A stretch of 9,544 nt of DNA from H111-94 sp034436045. GTDB lineage: Bacteria; Chloroflexota; Ktedonobacteria; Ktedonobacterales; Ktedonobacteraceae. This document shows, in pieces, positions 1 through 6,892 of the stretch; within the stretch, counting starts at the first letter, position 1, and every line of letters begins with the position of its first letter. Made by a program: the position numbers and the translations under genes. The stretch is taken from positions 1 to 9,544 of the forward strand of contig DAOTVZ010000081.1 of assembly GCA_034436045.1 (NCBI GenBank). The letters run 5' to 3'. The notes under the pieces were generated by a model. It had not been told where the DNA came from. It ran no database searches and saw nothing but the letters and a program-made list of their open reading frames with translations.

Positions 1-217
1 ATAAGGAGATATTGTCATTCTTGCATGGAATTGGCACACCTTTGCGCAAGCAGGCTCTTCACACCCAGGGTTAAACGATAATATTGCTGATACTCACGAT
101 GATTGGAGCGATCATCGTGCATTTATAACGTAAAGAGACCTTTTGCATCGCCGCTACCATTATCCTGCTCATACACGCCTGGGAGATTGCTAAAGCCCGC
201 CTATACTGTTGCCCCTT
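1..217. other. left-edge region without a confident gene
   Basis: No complete gene is visible. Two plus-strand frames are open at the left edge. One runs to a stop at 72-74 and could be the last 23 codons of a gene beginning outside the window. A second frame has a stop at 2-4, then stays open without any ATG, GTG or TTG start until the stop at 131-133. Its translation, with the stretch AWNWHTFAQAG and an acidic DTHDDW segment, looks somewhat protein-like and may be a gene remnant. The two cannot be told apart from this window. The region also lies downstream of the acetyltransferase gene on the minus strand; I see no classical U-tailed terminator for that operon here. Confidence 0.35.
95..119. 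repeat. 9-bp perfect inverted repeat (hairpin)
   Basis: CACGATGAT (95-103) and ATCATCGTG (111-119) are perfect reverse complements around a 7-base loop. The plus-strand side is followed by CATTTATAAC and the minus-strand side by AGTATCAGC, so neither has the run of Ts expected of an intrinsic terminator. It could still end or protect a transcript from either side, or be a protein-binding palindrome. It overlaps the start-less open frame that ends at 133. Confidence 0.45.
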
Positions 218-712
218 TCAGGTCAGATTCGCCGGTATCAATCGTTCTACAATGACGACGTCGGTCCAGATGCCCTCATGTTTGGCATGTTTCTCATAAA
301 TGCCGACCTCGCGGAAACCGAGTGAGCCGACTAAGGCACGGCTCGCTGTGTTCTCCACGAATATGCGCGATACCAGTTTCCAGAAACCCGCCCTCTCTGC
401 TGCTTGCAACAATGCCTCTAAAGTCAGGCGACCAACACCGGCCCCACGCCGTTCGCGTGCCACATAGACCGAACATTCCGCAATGCCCGCATAGCAGGCA
501 CGCGGACGATAGGTGGATGTCGAGCCAAAAGCGATGACGCCGTGTTCGTCTTCGGCCACCACTATTGGATGCACACCATCAAACCAGGCCCGAATATCTT
601 CTGGAGTACGCAACTGTGTCTCATAGGTCGCAATACGGTCTTCGATGCCCTGATTGTAAATATGAGCGATAGCGGCAGCATCATTGGGTGTTGCGTCTCG
701 CGTCCGAATCAT
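218..712 (-). CDS. GNAT N-acetyltransferase, ArsN1/phosphinothricin acetyltransferase-like
   Basis: A 164-residue single-domain GNAT enzyme, the usual length for the Pat/Bar/ArsN1 group. Members transfer acetyl from acetyl-CoA to the amino group of glutamate-mimic antibiotics (phosphinothricin, arsinothricin) or of methionine derivatives, in the cytoplasm. Visible features are the N-terminal RDATPNDAAAIAHIYNQGIE stretch (5-24), the E79-C-SVYV strand, the acetyl-CoA pyrophosphate loop ERRGAGVGR (87-95), the WKLVSRIF/EN segment (111-121) and the C-terminal LGFREVGIYEKH (131-142). The IYNQGIEDRIAT start and the C-terminal VIVERLIPANL are, from memory, typical of proteins named arsinothricin resistance ArsN1; the real substrate is unproven. 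The gene begins 20 bases after the FGGY kinase stop with only a weak purine-rich ribosome site, so it is probably the last, poorly translated gene of the sugar operon. It has no obvious functional link to sugar breakdown. Confidence 0.85.
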   Translation of the reverse strand: MIRTRDATPNDAAAIAHIYNQGIEDRIATYETQLRTPEDIRAWFDGVHPIVVAEDEHGVIAFGSTSTYRPRACYAGIAECSVYVARERRGAGVGRLTLEALLQAAERAGFWKLVSRIFVENTASRALVGSLGFREVGIYEKHAKHEGIWTDVVIVERLIPANLT

Positions 713-732
713 ACTTCACGCTCTCTACTATT

Positions 733-2259
733 CTATATCTCCTGGTTAGTATCGCTGATAAATAAGCGCAGTGCCGGTAAATAATGGTCACGGTAGAGCG
801 TATCGTATATCTCTACATTCTGAGCGTTGGGTGTATATAACTGCGTGGCGCAGCGAACGGCGGAAGAAGCCTCTGTAGCAGAGTCAAAGACTCTTGTACC
901 TATACCTGATAGTAATGCCGCGCCTGTGGCTGCCGCCTCGGTAATCTGCGGTACTTTGATGGAACCACCAGTCACATCCGCCAGAATCTGGAGCAATAAC
1001 GTTGAGCGTGTAGCACCGCCAATGACAGTGATTTCCTGCTGCGGTGCTGCGATGCCCAGCTTACACAGCATCTCCGTATTATCGCGCAACCAGAAAGCCA
1101 GCCCTTCTAGCAGGGCGCGTAGCAGTTCCGGGCGGTGATGAGCCGGTGTCAGGCCAAGCATTGCTCCGCGTGCCGTGCTATATCGATACGGCGTACCGAA
1201 ACCGAGCAGCGCGGGGAAAACAAGAGCATCACGCGAGCCAGGCGGCACCTCTGCCGCCTCTTGCAACGCCTGAGTAAAAACCTCTGGGGGAACCGTTTGC
1301 TGTTCTCCCTGACCATAAAGCAATGACACGAGCCATTCCAGGGCACCGCCTGCCAGATTCAGCGCCCCCAGGGTCACATAGGTGTGTTGAACAACGTAGG
1401 CGTAACTGGTATAGCCCGCCGCGAACAAAGCTGGCTCTGGACGAAAGCTATCACTGATAGCTAGAATTGCCCCTGCTGTTCCCAGTGAGACCAGCAGATG
1501 GCCGGGACGGGTCACGCCCGTTGCCAAAGCTCCACACAAATGGTCGTGCCCACCGGTTGTAACGACCGTCTGCGCCGGTAGACCCGTCTGCTCTGCCACC
1601 GCTTTCCGTATAGTGCCAATCGGCGTTCCGGCAAGCAAGGCCGGAGGGAACCATGCTGCCGACAATCCCGCCTGGGCCAGCAGCGACTCCGACCAGCTAA
1701 GCGTCTGCTGATCGAAGAGCATTGTGCGAGAGGCAATGCTGTAATCGGTAGCAAAGCTACCGCTCAGTTTCCATAGCACGAAGTCTTCGATGCTGAGCCA
1801 GCGCTCAATACGCTCAAACACCTGTGGAACATGACGGCGCAGCCAGAGCAGCTTATTGACGCCAAAGATGGGGTCGAGAATCTGCCCCGTCACGCTAAAA
1901 ATACGCTCTCGCCCAACTGTCTCTTGCCACCATTGCACCTCTGCTGCCGTGCGCTGGTCATACCAGGCAATGGCTGGATACAAGACATTGCCATCCCTAT
2001 CAATAGGAAATGCCGACTCGCCCATGCTGGCAACGGCAATGGCACGAATGCGTTCAGGATGCTCGCATTGTTCTATAGCTGCCTGGATACTTTGCAAGAC
2101 CGTTGCCCATAAATCCTCTGCATCAAATTCGCTCCATTCAGGCTTTGGATGCTGCGTGATGGTGCGACAACTCCCGACAGCGCAAATGCGACCGGCCTCT
2201 ACATCAAAGATCACGGTCTTGGTATTCGTTGTGCCGACATCAATGCCAACAAGATACAT
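733..2259 (-). CDS. FGGY-family carbohydrate kinase (fuculose/xylulose kinase-like)
   Basis: A cytoplasmic sugar kinase of 508 residues that transfers phosphate from ATP to a sugar, usually a ketose. The ASKHA fold shows in the N-terminal phosphate loop GIDVGTTNTK (5-14), the MGE motif (79-81), AWYDQRT (98-104, sugar contact), GGHDH with the likely catalytic base D239, SLGTAGA (258-264) and the C-terminal nucleotide motif VIGGATRS (412-419). Length is normal for the family. The GGHDHLCGA and MGE motifs resemble the group often labelled L-fuculose kinase-like, but substrate names in FGGY enzymes are unreliable. The start at 2259 is preferred over an upstream in-frame one at 2292 because AAAGGAG lies 7 bases before it and the protein then begins right at the phosphate loop. 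It follows the aldolase gene by 79 bases. In the proposed pathway it makes the first phosphorylation of the ketose formed by the isomerase. Confidence 0.9.
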   Translation of the reverse strand: MYLVGIDVGTTNTKTVIFDVEAGRICAVGSCRTITQHPKPEWSEFDAEDLWATVLQSIQAAIEQCEHPERIRAIAVASMGESAFPIDRDGNVLYPAIAWYDQRTAAEVQWWQETVGRERIFSVTGQILDPIFGVNKLLWLRRHVPQVFERIERWLSIEDFVLWKLSGSFATDYSIASRTMLFDQQTLSWSESLLAQAGLSAAWFPPALLAGTPIGTIRKAVAEQTGLPAQTVVTTGGHDHLCGALATGVTRPGHLLVSLGTAGAILAISDSFRPEPALFAAGYTSYAYVVQHTYVTLGALNLAGGALEWLVSLLYGQGEQQTVPPEVFTQALQEAAEVPPGSRDALVFPALLGFGTPYRYSTARGAMLGLTPAHHRPELLRALLEGLAFWLRDNTEMLCKLGIAAPQQEITVIGGATRSTLLLQILADVTGGSIKVPQITEAAATGAALLSGIGTRVFDSATEASSAVRCATQLYTPNAQNVEIYDTLYRDHYLPALRLFISDTNQEI

Positions 2260-2266
2260 GGTGATA

Positions 2267-2273
2267 CTCCTTT
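2267..2273 (-). promoter_or_regulatory. ribosome-binding site of the FGGY kinase gene
   Basis: AAAGGAG on the minus strand, 7 bases before the ATG at 2259. It decides the start: the longer reading frame beginning at 2292 would place this site inside the coding region. Confidence 0.8.
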
Positions 2274-2338
2274 GTATATCCACATGCGTCACACGCTACC
2301 GGGAATAGCCTTTCTATAACATTCTTAACATCGCCAAT

Positions 2339-3145
2339 TTATACACTCTGCTTACTTTCCTCTAAAACACGTAATGCTTCATCTACGCTGGCATCACGAT
2401 GTACAAGAGCAACCAGAGCCTGGGTCATCCCTCTCGGCGATGGCGATTGCCATACGTTGCGTCCGATCACCACGCCTGCTGCACCAGCATCGAGAGCATC
2501 ACGAATAGCGCTCAGAAACTCACGGTCACTACGGGTTTTTGGACCCCCTAGCACCAGTACGGGCTGATAGCACGAGCGAATAACTTTGCGAAAGCTTTCT
2601 CGCTCACCCGTGTAAAACGTTTTGATGACATCGGCTCCGTTTTCAATCGCCATACGGCACGTATCGGCTACCGCGTTTACCTCGCGGCTTGCCGGGTGGG
2701 CTTCAAAACCATAGGGCAAGGCCTCGGCCATAATCGGAATGTTCCAGCGATGCAATTCTGAGGCAAAACGCGGGAAATAGATGGTCGAATTGTGTCCATT
2801 GACGATGCCAGGAAAAAACATAGCGGCGGCGGCATCTGCCCCCGTGCTGAGAACATCATTCACACCAAGTAGGAGTTCTCGTGGCTGTTCTAGCAGAGGC
2901 GACGTAGCTCCATCGCAGCGGAGTATCAGGCCAACATCTTTGAGTTGCTTGCTAAAATGACGAGCAATGCCGATGCTGGTAAGGATGACATCAGCGCCAC
3001 CGGCAATCACCTCTGCCAGCACTGACTCCGGGTTTTCCAGGCCCGCTACTGCACCATCGGTCGTCCCATGATCCAGCGCAACAACTACCGAGCGTCCATC
3101 TGAAGCAAAGAGGCGATGAAAACGCCGTCCTAAAAGTTCTTGCAT
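2339..3145 (-). CDS. DhnA-type class I aldolase (ketose-bisphosphate/ketose-phosphate)
   Basis: A 268-residue TIM-barrel aldolase of the DeoC/LacD/DhnA superfamily, the group that includes archaeal-type class I fructose-bisphosphate aldolase, LsrF and the sulfofructose-phosphate aldolase YihT. It would form a Schiff base between a lysine and a ketose phosphate and release dihydroxyacetone phosphate plus an aldehyde. Visible are the first-strand motif VVALDHG (21-27), the Schiff-base lysine K175 in GADVIKTFYTG, Y145 in EALPYG where archaeal-type FBP aldolases have their catalytic tyrosine, and the phosphate-binding motifs VLGGPK (198-203) and VVIGRNVWQ (225-233). The presence of both phosphate motifs suits a phosphorylated substrate. 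The ATG at 3145 has AAGGA 10 bases upstream, just after the PfkB stop 19 bases away. Next to a PfkB kinase, the likely substrate is fructose or tagatose 1,6-bisphosphate. The bisphosphate specificity is inferred; the aldolase family is clear. Confidence 0.88.
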   Translation of the reverse strand: MQELLGRRFHRLFASDGRSVVVALDHGTTDGAVAGLENPESVLAEVIAGGADVILTSIGIARHFSKQLKDVGLILRCDGATSPLLEQPRELLLGVNDVLSTGADAAAAMFFPGIVNGHNSTIYFPRFASELHRWNIPIMAEALPYGFEAHPASREVNAVADTCRMAIENGADVIKTFYTGERESFRKVIRSCYQPVLVLGGPKTRSDREFLSAIRDALDAGAAGVVIGRNVWQSPSPRGMTQALVALVHRDASVDEALRVLEESKQSV

Positions 3146-3164
3146 TTTGACTTGTTCCTTCTAT

Positions 3165-4097
3165 CTAATACATCTTAATATGTACTTGCTGGAAATACTC
3201 CTTGATCGTCTGCGCATCCGACAGGTTGTAGCTAAGCTGACCAATAGCTCCCATCGAAAAGGCGGTTGCTAACCTTGCACAATCCACGAGATTGAGTGCC
3301 TGAATCTGCGCCACAACAAGCCCTGCTACCATCGCATCGCCAGCGCCAAAAGTCTTTTTCACCGCCATTGTGGGGGGCACCGCCTGTACCATCTGTATAC
3401 GATCAACCAGCAGCGCACCCCGCTTTCCCATTGAGACCACCACTAACTCAACATCCCCATTCAGCAACTGGCGTGCCGCCTGCTGCACCTCGGTTTCACC
3501 CGTCAAAGCACGACCGACAAGCTGTTGCAGTTCCTCAAGATTGGGTTTTACAATCGTTGGCCCGGCCTGTATGCCCGCCTGTAACGCTTTACCACTTGTA
3601 TCCAGGATGATACGCTTCTTGCGCCGCTTGAGCTGAGTAATGATGGTGGCATAGCTTACCGTCGGCACGCCCGGAGGCAAAGAGCCGGAGAGGACAAACC
3701 ACTCGCAACCATCCGACAACTGCTCGATGGTGACGAACAAAGCCTCTATAGCCTCTTGAGAGGGCGCTTCACCGGGCATATTAATATCGGTCGTTTGTTG
3801 ATTTAACTCGTCAACAATTTTGACATTAATTCGTGTATCACCAGGAATGCGGATAAAGCGATCCTCAATGCCTCTAGACGCGAAGAACTGCTCGAAGATA
3901 GTTGCATTGGCCCGGCCAAGATACCCCGTCACGACTGTCTCGTAGCCATAATCGGCCAGATATGACGCGACATTCACCCCTTTACCGCTTGCCGCAAAAC
4001 TGAGCGACTGGCCCCGATTGACACGACCAGGATGAAAGTTATTTACGCTCACCGTCTGGTCGATAGCCGGGTTAAGTGTTACGGTTGCTATCTTCAT
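3165..4097 (-). CDS. PfkB-family kinase, 1-phosphofructokinase/tagatose-6-phosphate kinase type
   Basis: A 310-residue ribokinase-fold enzyme that would phosphorylate a ketose monophosphate to the bisphosphate. The N-terminal TLNPAID (7-13), the glycine motif SGKGVNVA (37-44), TRINVKI (88-94), SGSLPPG (137-143), VKPN (183-186) and the C-terminal anion-hole motif TFGAGDAMVAG with catalytic base D254 are all intact. The TLNPAID start and TRINVKI strand mark the FruK/LacC branch rather than ribokinase or 2-keto-3-deoxygluconate kinase. Length is typical. The gene starts 18 bases after the isomerase stop. A purine-rich GGTGGAAGG abuts the ATG, giving an unusually close ribosome site, so its translation may depend on coupling to the gene before it. 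The aldolase follows 19 bases later. In this setting it supplies the bisphosphate that the aldolase cleaves. Whether it accepts fructose 1-phosphate, tagatose 6-phosphate or another ketose phosphate cannot be read from the sequence. Confidence 0.92.
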   Translation of the reverse strand: MKIATVTLNPAIDQTVSVNNFHPGRVNRGQSLSFAASGKGVNVASYLADYGYETVVTGYLGRANATIFEQFFASRGIEDRFIRIPGDTRINVKIVDELNQQTTDINMPGEAPSQEAIEALFVTIEQLSDGCEWFVLSGSLPPGVPTVSYATIITQLKRRKKRIILDTSGKALQAGIQAGPTIVKPNLEELQQLVGRALTGETEVQQAARQLLNGDVELVVVSMGKRGALLVDRIQMVQAVPPTMAVKKTFGAGDAMVAGLVVAQIQALNLVDCARLATAFSMGAIGQLSYNLSDAQTIKEYFQQVHIKMY

Positions 4098-4115
4098 CCT
4101 TCCACCACTGCTGCG

Positions 4116-4697
4116 TCAATGTGCAGACTCATTTTCCTGCTTTGCGCCCTCTGCCACAATAGTAGTGAAACGATGGATACGCGGGTCAATGAATTGATCA
4201 AACTCGTCATAGCTCGGACTGGAAAATTCCGAGATAATCGCGCCTTCGTCACCTGCCTGAAACCAGTGCCAGGTATTGGGAGGAATGGTATATTGATCGC
4301 CGGGATGCAATTCGATCTCGTGCAAAACCGTGTAGTATGGCTCGCTCCCCTGAGGGATACGCGCCTGGATGGTTGGCGTCGGTTCACCTTCCACATAGAG
4401 CCAGACCTTGCCCCAACGGCAACGAAAAGTCTCTTGCTTGCCGGGGTTGGTGGCGCTTAGTGGCGGATGGCGATGTTGCGCGCAGGTCTGACGCGGCACC
4501 ATAATCAGTTCTTTCGCGCAGTAGCGGTCATTATTGATATAGACAACAAGCTGCAAACCTGTACGTTCCAGTTCATTGAGGGCAAAATCGACGACCTCCA
4601 TCTGCGTCTGTTCCTGGGGGGTTAAGACGATCCCTGCCTGCGCCAGCATTTGCGTGGCTCGTGCTTGCATCGCCCGTACCTGGCTTGTAGTCAACAT
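4116..4697 (-). CDS. D-lyxose/D-mannose ketol-isomerase-like cupin
   Basis: A 193-residue single-cupin protein of the D-lyxose isomerase family (YdaE-like), which interconverts D-lyxose with D-xylulose and often D-mannose with D-fructose using a bound divalent metal. The likely metal ligands are H75 and H77 in AQHRHPP, E89 in GKQETFRCRWG and H144 in PPNTWHWF. K62, in the YCAKELIMVPRQ strand, is the other residue expected in the pocket. The C-terminal EFSSPSYDEFDQFIDPRIHR (157-176) matches the family's usual ending as I know it. The gene lies 15 bases after the ATPase; its AAAGGAG ribosome site overlaps the ATPase stop codon (TAAAGGAG), so the two are likely translated in a coupled way. Placed between transporter and kinases, it would turn the imported aldose into the ketose that the FGGY enzyme phosphorylates. 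The exact aldose is unknown. Confidence 0.85.
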   Translation of the reverse strand: MLTTSQVRAMQARATQMLAQAGIVLTPQEQTQMEVVDFALNELERTGLQLVVYINNDRYCAKELIMVPRQTCAQHRHPPLSATNPGKQETFRCRWGKVWLYVEGEPTPTIQARIPQGSEPYYTVLHEIELHPGDQYTIPPNTWHWFQAGDEGAIISEFSSPSYDEFDQFIDPRIHRFTTIVAEGAKQENESAH

Positions 4698-4712
4698 CGT
4701 CTCTGTACTCCT

Positions 4713-5540
4713 TTACTCTCCGTTTTCGCTTTCATCATGCGGTGTAATGCGCACTTCAGGCGCATCATGCAATTGCTTAATAACTGTACTATATTCAGCA
4801 CCGACCATTAAACTCACCACATCATTCTCGTTGGTTTCACTGACCTTGCGCTCGCCTGCTTTGCTACCACGACGCATGACAATCACGCGATCAGCAACCG
4901 CGAAGACATCCTGCATGTTGTGGCTAATCAAAATCACCGGCACACCGCGACTGCGCAAGGTACGAATCAATTCCAGCACCTTGAGTTGCTCCGGCACACC
5001 CAGCGCTGCCGTCGGCTCATCCATAATCATGACACGCGCGTTCCAGTAGACGGCGCGCGCAATAGAGACGGCCTGACGTTGACCGCCGGAGAGTTGACGG
5101 ATAGGAGTGCGCAAGTCGGGAATACGAATATCCAACTGATCGAGAACCTGGCTTGCTTCACGCATCATATAAGAGCGATTAAGCACCTTGAAGATGCCAA
5201 GCTGGTTGCGTACCCGCTCGCGGCCTAAAAAAATATTGGCGCTGGCATCAAGATTTTCACACAGCGCTAAATCCTGGTAGATGGTTTCTATGCCGCGCCG
5301 CCGCGCCTCCAATGGCGTCGAGAACGAGACCGGTTCCCCATCGAGCAGTATTTGTCCACCATCAGGCTTATAGACACCAGAGATCATTTTGATCAGCGTT
5401 GATTTGCCTGCTCCATTATCGCCAAGCAATCCCACCACTTCGCCGGGATATACCTCCAGGCTGACATTATTCACAGCAACGAGGCCGCCAAAGCGTTTAA
5501 AGAGGTTTTTAACCTGCAAGATCGGCTGTGCATCGGACAT
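4713..5540 (-). CDS. sugar ABC transporter ATP-binding protein (FrcA-like, single domain)
   Basis: A 275-residue ATPase that powers sugar import at the cytoplasmic face of the membrane. All nucleotide-binding motifs are intact: Walker A GDNGAGKST (40-48), Q-loop Q89 in IYQDLAL, signature LSGGQ (150-154), Walker B VMIMDEP (170-176) and H-loop H207 in LISHNMQDV. Unlike RbsA, XylG or MglA, which carry two fused ATPase domains in about 500 residues, it has only one, as in the FrcA fructose/mannose/ribose transporter type, so it should act as a homodimer. The C-terminal tail after about residue 250 is charged and family-variable. The start has a strong AGGAGG 8 bases upstream. The gene lies 22 bases after the permease and 15 before the isomerase. 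Substrate specificity lies with the binding protein, not here. Confidence 0.95.
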   Translation of the reverse strand: MSDAQPILQVKNLFKRFGGLVAVNNVSLEVYPGEVVGLLGDNGAGKSTLIKMISGVYKPDGGQILLDGEPVSFSTPLEARRRGIETIYQDLALCENLDASANIFLGRERVRNQLGIFKVLNRSYMMREASQVLDQLDIRIPDLRTPIRQLSGGQRQAVSIARAVYWNARVMIMDEPTAALGVPEQLKVLELIRTLRSRGVPVILISHNMQDVFAVADRVIVMRRGSKAGERKVSETNENDVVSLMVGAEYSTVIKQLHDAPEVRITPHDESENGE

Positions 5541-5562
5541 AGTATGCTCCTCCTACTTTCGC

Positions 5563-6666
5563 TTAGCTGCGCTCAATCAACTGCTTCTTTGCCTGATCGA
5601 CCAGCACTGCCAGGATAATGACGGCACCGACGGCGATAAATTGCCAGAATGGGTCAATGCCCAGAAAGATTAGCCCGTTCTGGATAATCGAGATAATCAG
5701 TGCGCCAATGACCGTGCCGAGAACATTGCCTTCACCGCCAAAGAGCGAGGCACCGCCGATAATGACCGCCGCGATGCTGTTGATCAGCAGAGGATCGCCC
5801 ACATCCGCCGCTCCATCGCTAAAACGCATCGTGTAGAGAAAACCGGCCAGCGCCGCCAGCAGGGCCGAAAGCAGATAGATCAGGATAATCTGCCGCGCCA
5901 CCGGAATACCTGCGCGCCGCGCCGCCTCCTGGTTGCCCCCTATCGCATAGGTATAGCGACCAAAACGAGTCTGTGAGAGCAACCATGCACAGATCAGCAC
6001 AACAATGATGAGCAATATCAAAGGATAAGGTAGAAGCTGCACAATCTGACTGGGGCGTACTCCCTGAAGATTCGTTGGCAAATGGAAGAAGCTAAAACGC
6101 CCATCGGGCAAAAGGTAAAGCAGATAGCCATTGCCAAGCTGGCCAACCCCATTTGTCGGCACGCTGACAGGTTGCCCACCGGAGAGAATAAAGCCGGTAC
6201 CACGGGCTATGCCGTACATGCCAAGCGTGACAATAAACGGTGGCACGCGCAACCGCGCGATAATCAGGCCGTTGACAAGTCCTGGGATAAGGCCAACGAA
6301 CAGACCAACCACCAGACCGGCTAACACAACGACAAAAAGTGGCACACTATTGCCCAGACGACTCATGACCAGAGCCGAGGCGACCGAGGCCATCCCCATC
6401 ACAAAGCCGACCGAAAGATCTATGCCACCGGAAATAATGACAAAGGTCTGTCCCAATGCCATAATAAGTACCAGCGACATATCGGCCCCGATGGTCTGTA
6501 AGTTAAAAATGTTGAGAAAGCCCTGGCCGGTAATCGAGAAGAAAATAACTAGCAAGAGCAGGAATAGCCATGACCATCCCTTGCTGACGATGTCCAGAAG
6601 CTTTACCGGTGTTTTCCCAGGCTGAGGCCGCTCTGTTTCTGCCGTTGCTATGTCAGAAACTTTCAT
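5563..6666 (-). CDS. sugar ABC transporter permease (RbsC/FrcC family)
   Basis: A 367-residue, strongly hydrophobic membrane protein forming the sugar channel with the ATPase encoded next. It has a cytoplasmic N-terminal tail of about 30 residues, then multiple membrane segments (starting near 32-45, 62-80, 85-101, 108-138 and 212-232, with further ones between 256 and 357). Family signatures are SGGIDLSVG (79-87), the cytoplasmic ATPase-contact loop TRFGRYTYAIGGNQEAARRAGI beginning at residue 233, and AVIIGGASLFGGEG (300-313). The loop after LSGGQPVSVP (161-170) carries an added segment with GYLLYLLPDGRFSFFHLPTN, longer than in ribose permeases. The gene starts with AGGAG about 6 bases upstream. 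It is separated from the binding-protein gene by 226 bases filled with inverted repeats. Confidence 0.95.
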   Translation of the reverse strand: MKVSDIATAETERPQPGKTPVKLLDIVSKGWSWLFLLLLVIFFSITGQGFLNIFNLQTIGADMSLVLIMALGQTFVIISGGIDLSVGFVMGMASVASALVMSRLGNSVPLFVVVLAGLVVGLFVGLIPGLVNGLIIARLRVPPFIVTLGMYGIARGTGFILSGGQPVSVPTNGVGQLGNGYLLYLLPDGRFSFFHLPTNLQGVRPSQIVQLLPYPLILLIIVVLICAWLLSQTRFGRYTYAIGGNQEAARRAGIPVARQIILIYLLSALLAALAGFLYTMRFSDGAADVGDPLLINSIAAVIIGGASLFGGEGNVLGTVIGALIISIIQNGLIFLGIDPFWQFIAVGAVIILAVLVDQAKKQLIERS

Positions 6667-6690
6667 ACGTTTCTCCTACTGGCATGTCTC

Positions 6691-6867
6691 GACATGGAAA
6701 GGGTAAAACATTCAGCAGGGCGAGCGCAAGGCATCATCCCACAATGACTAGCAATCAAAAGAGGTAACATATCATAGTAGGGGCGATGCCTTGCGCTCGC
6801 CCTCTCTGTTCCCTCCGAATGCTCGCCCTTCCTATCTTTTCTGATGAACCATGTTCCTTTCCATGTC
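6691..6867. repeat. 177-bp element bounded by 12-bp inverted repeats
   Basis: GACATGGAAAGG (6691-6702) is the exact reverse complement of CCTTTCCATGTC (6856-6867). These arms enclose the whole REP-like pair, so the transcript could fold into an outer 12-bp and an inner 19-bp stem. The arms might be terminal repeats of a small non-coding mobile element (MITE-like). No target-site duplication is visible at the outer ends, and it carries no coding sequence. Confidence 0.5.
6717..6803. repeat. inverted pair of REP-like palindromes
   Basis: AGGGCGAGCGCAAGGCATC (6717-6735) and its perfect 19-base reverse complement (6785-6803) are separated by 49 bases. The right copy extends left to 6777 as GTAGGGGCGATG, and the left copy has a slightly decayed version of the same end (ATCCCAC). 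Each copy is itself a small hairpin through GGGCGA/TCGCCC. Two REP-like units in inverted orientation between a binding-protein gene and its permease gene resemble the E. coli malE-malF arrangement, where REP hairpins protect the upstream mRNA. Here that role is an inference. A further AGGGCGAGC occurs on the minus strand near 6820-6828. Confidence 0.7.
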
Positions 6868-6892
6868 AAAACATACCACACTGACTGGCAGA

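Larger units (their letters stand above)
6667..6892. other. intergenic spacer between binding protein and permease
   Basis: This 226-base gap holds no gene. It contains a 14-base palindrome CATGTC-TC-GACATG (6683-6696), 12-base outer inverted repeats and a pair of inverted REP-like units, described separately. A TTGACA-like box on the minus strand (6864-6869) has no matching -10 box at 16-18 bases, so I do not call a second promoter. Confidence 0.6.

Noticed and set aside
2260..2292. Longer FGGY kinase starting at 2292
   Set aside because: The frame from 2259 has AAAGGAG 7 bases upstream and begins at the conserved phosphate loop; the extra 11 residues contain that ribosome site.
2339..4697. 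Sulfoquinovose (sulfoglycolysis) cluster, suggested by DeoR regulator, PfkB kinase, class I aldolase and isomerase
   Set aside because: There is no sulfoquinovosidase, no sulfolactaldehyde reductase or dehydrogenase and no sulfonate exporter, and the FGGY kinase has no place in that pathway.
6864..6869. TTGACA box on the minus strand as a second promoter for the permease gene
   Set aside because: No -10-like hexamer lies at 16-18 bases; the box is part of the outer inverted repeat.
6663..6881. 72-codon minus-strand open frame across the binding protein-permease gap
   Set aside because: It runs through the inverted repeats, overlaps the permease start and has no family resemblance.
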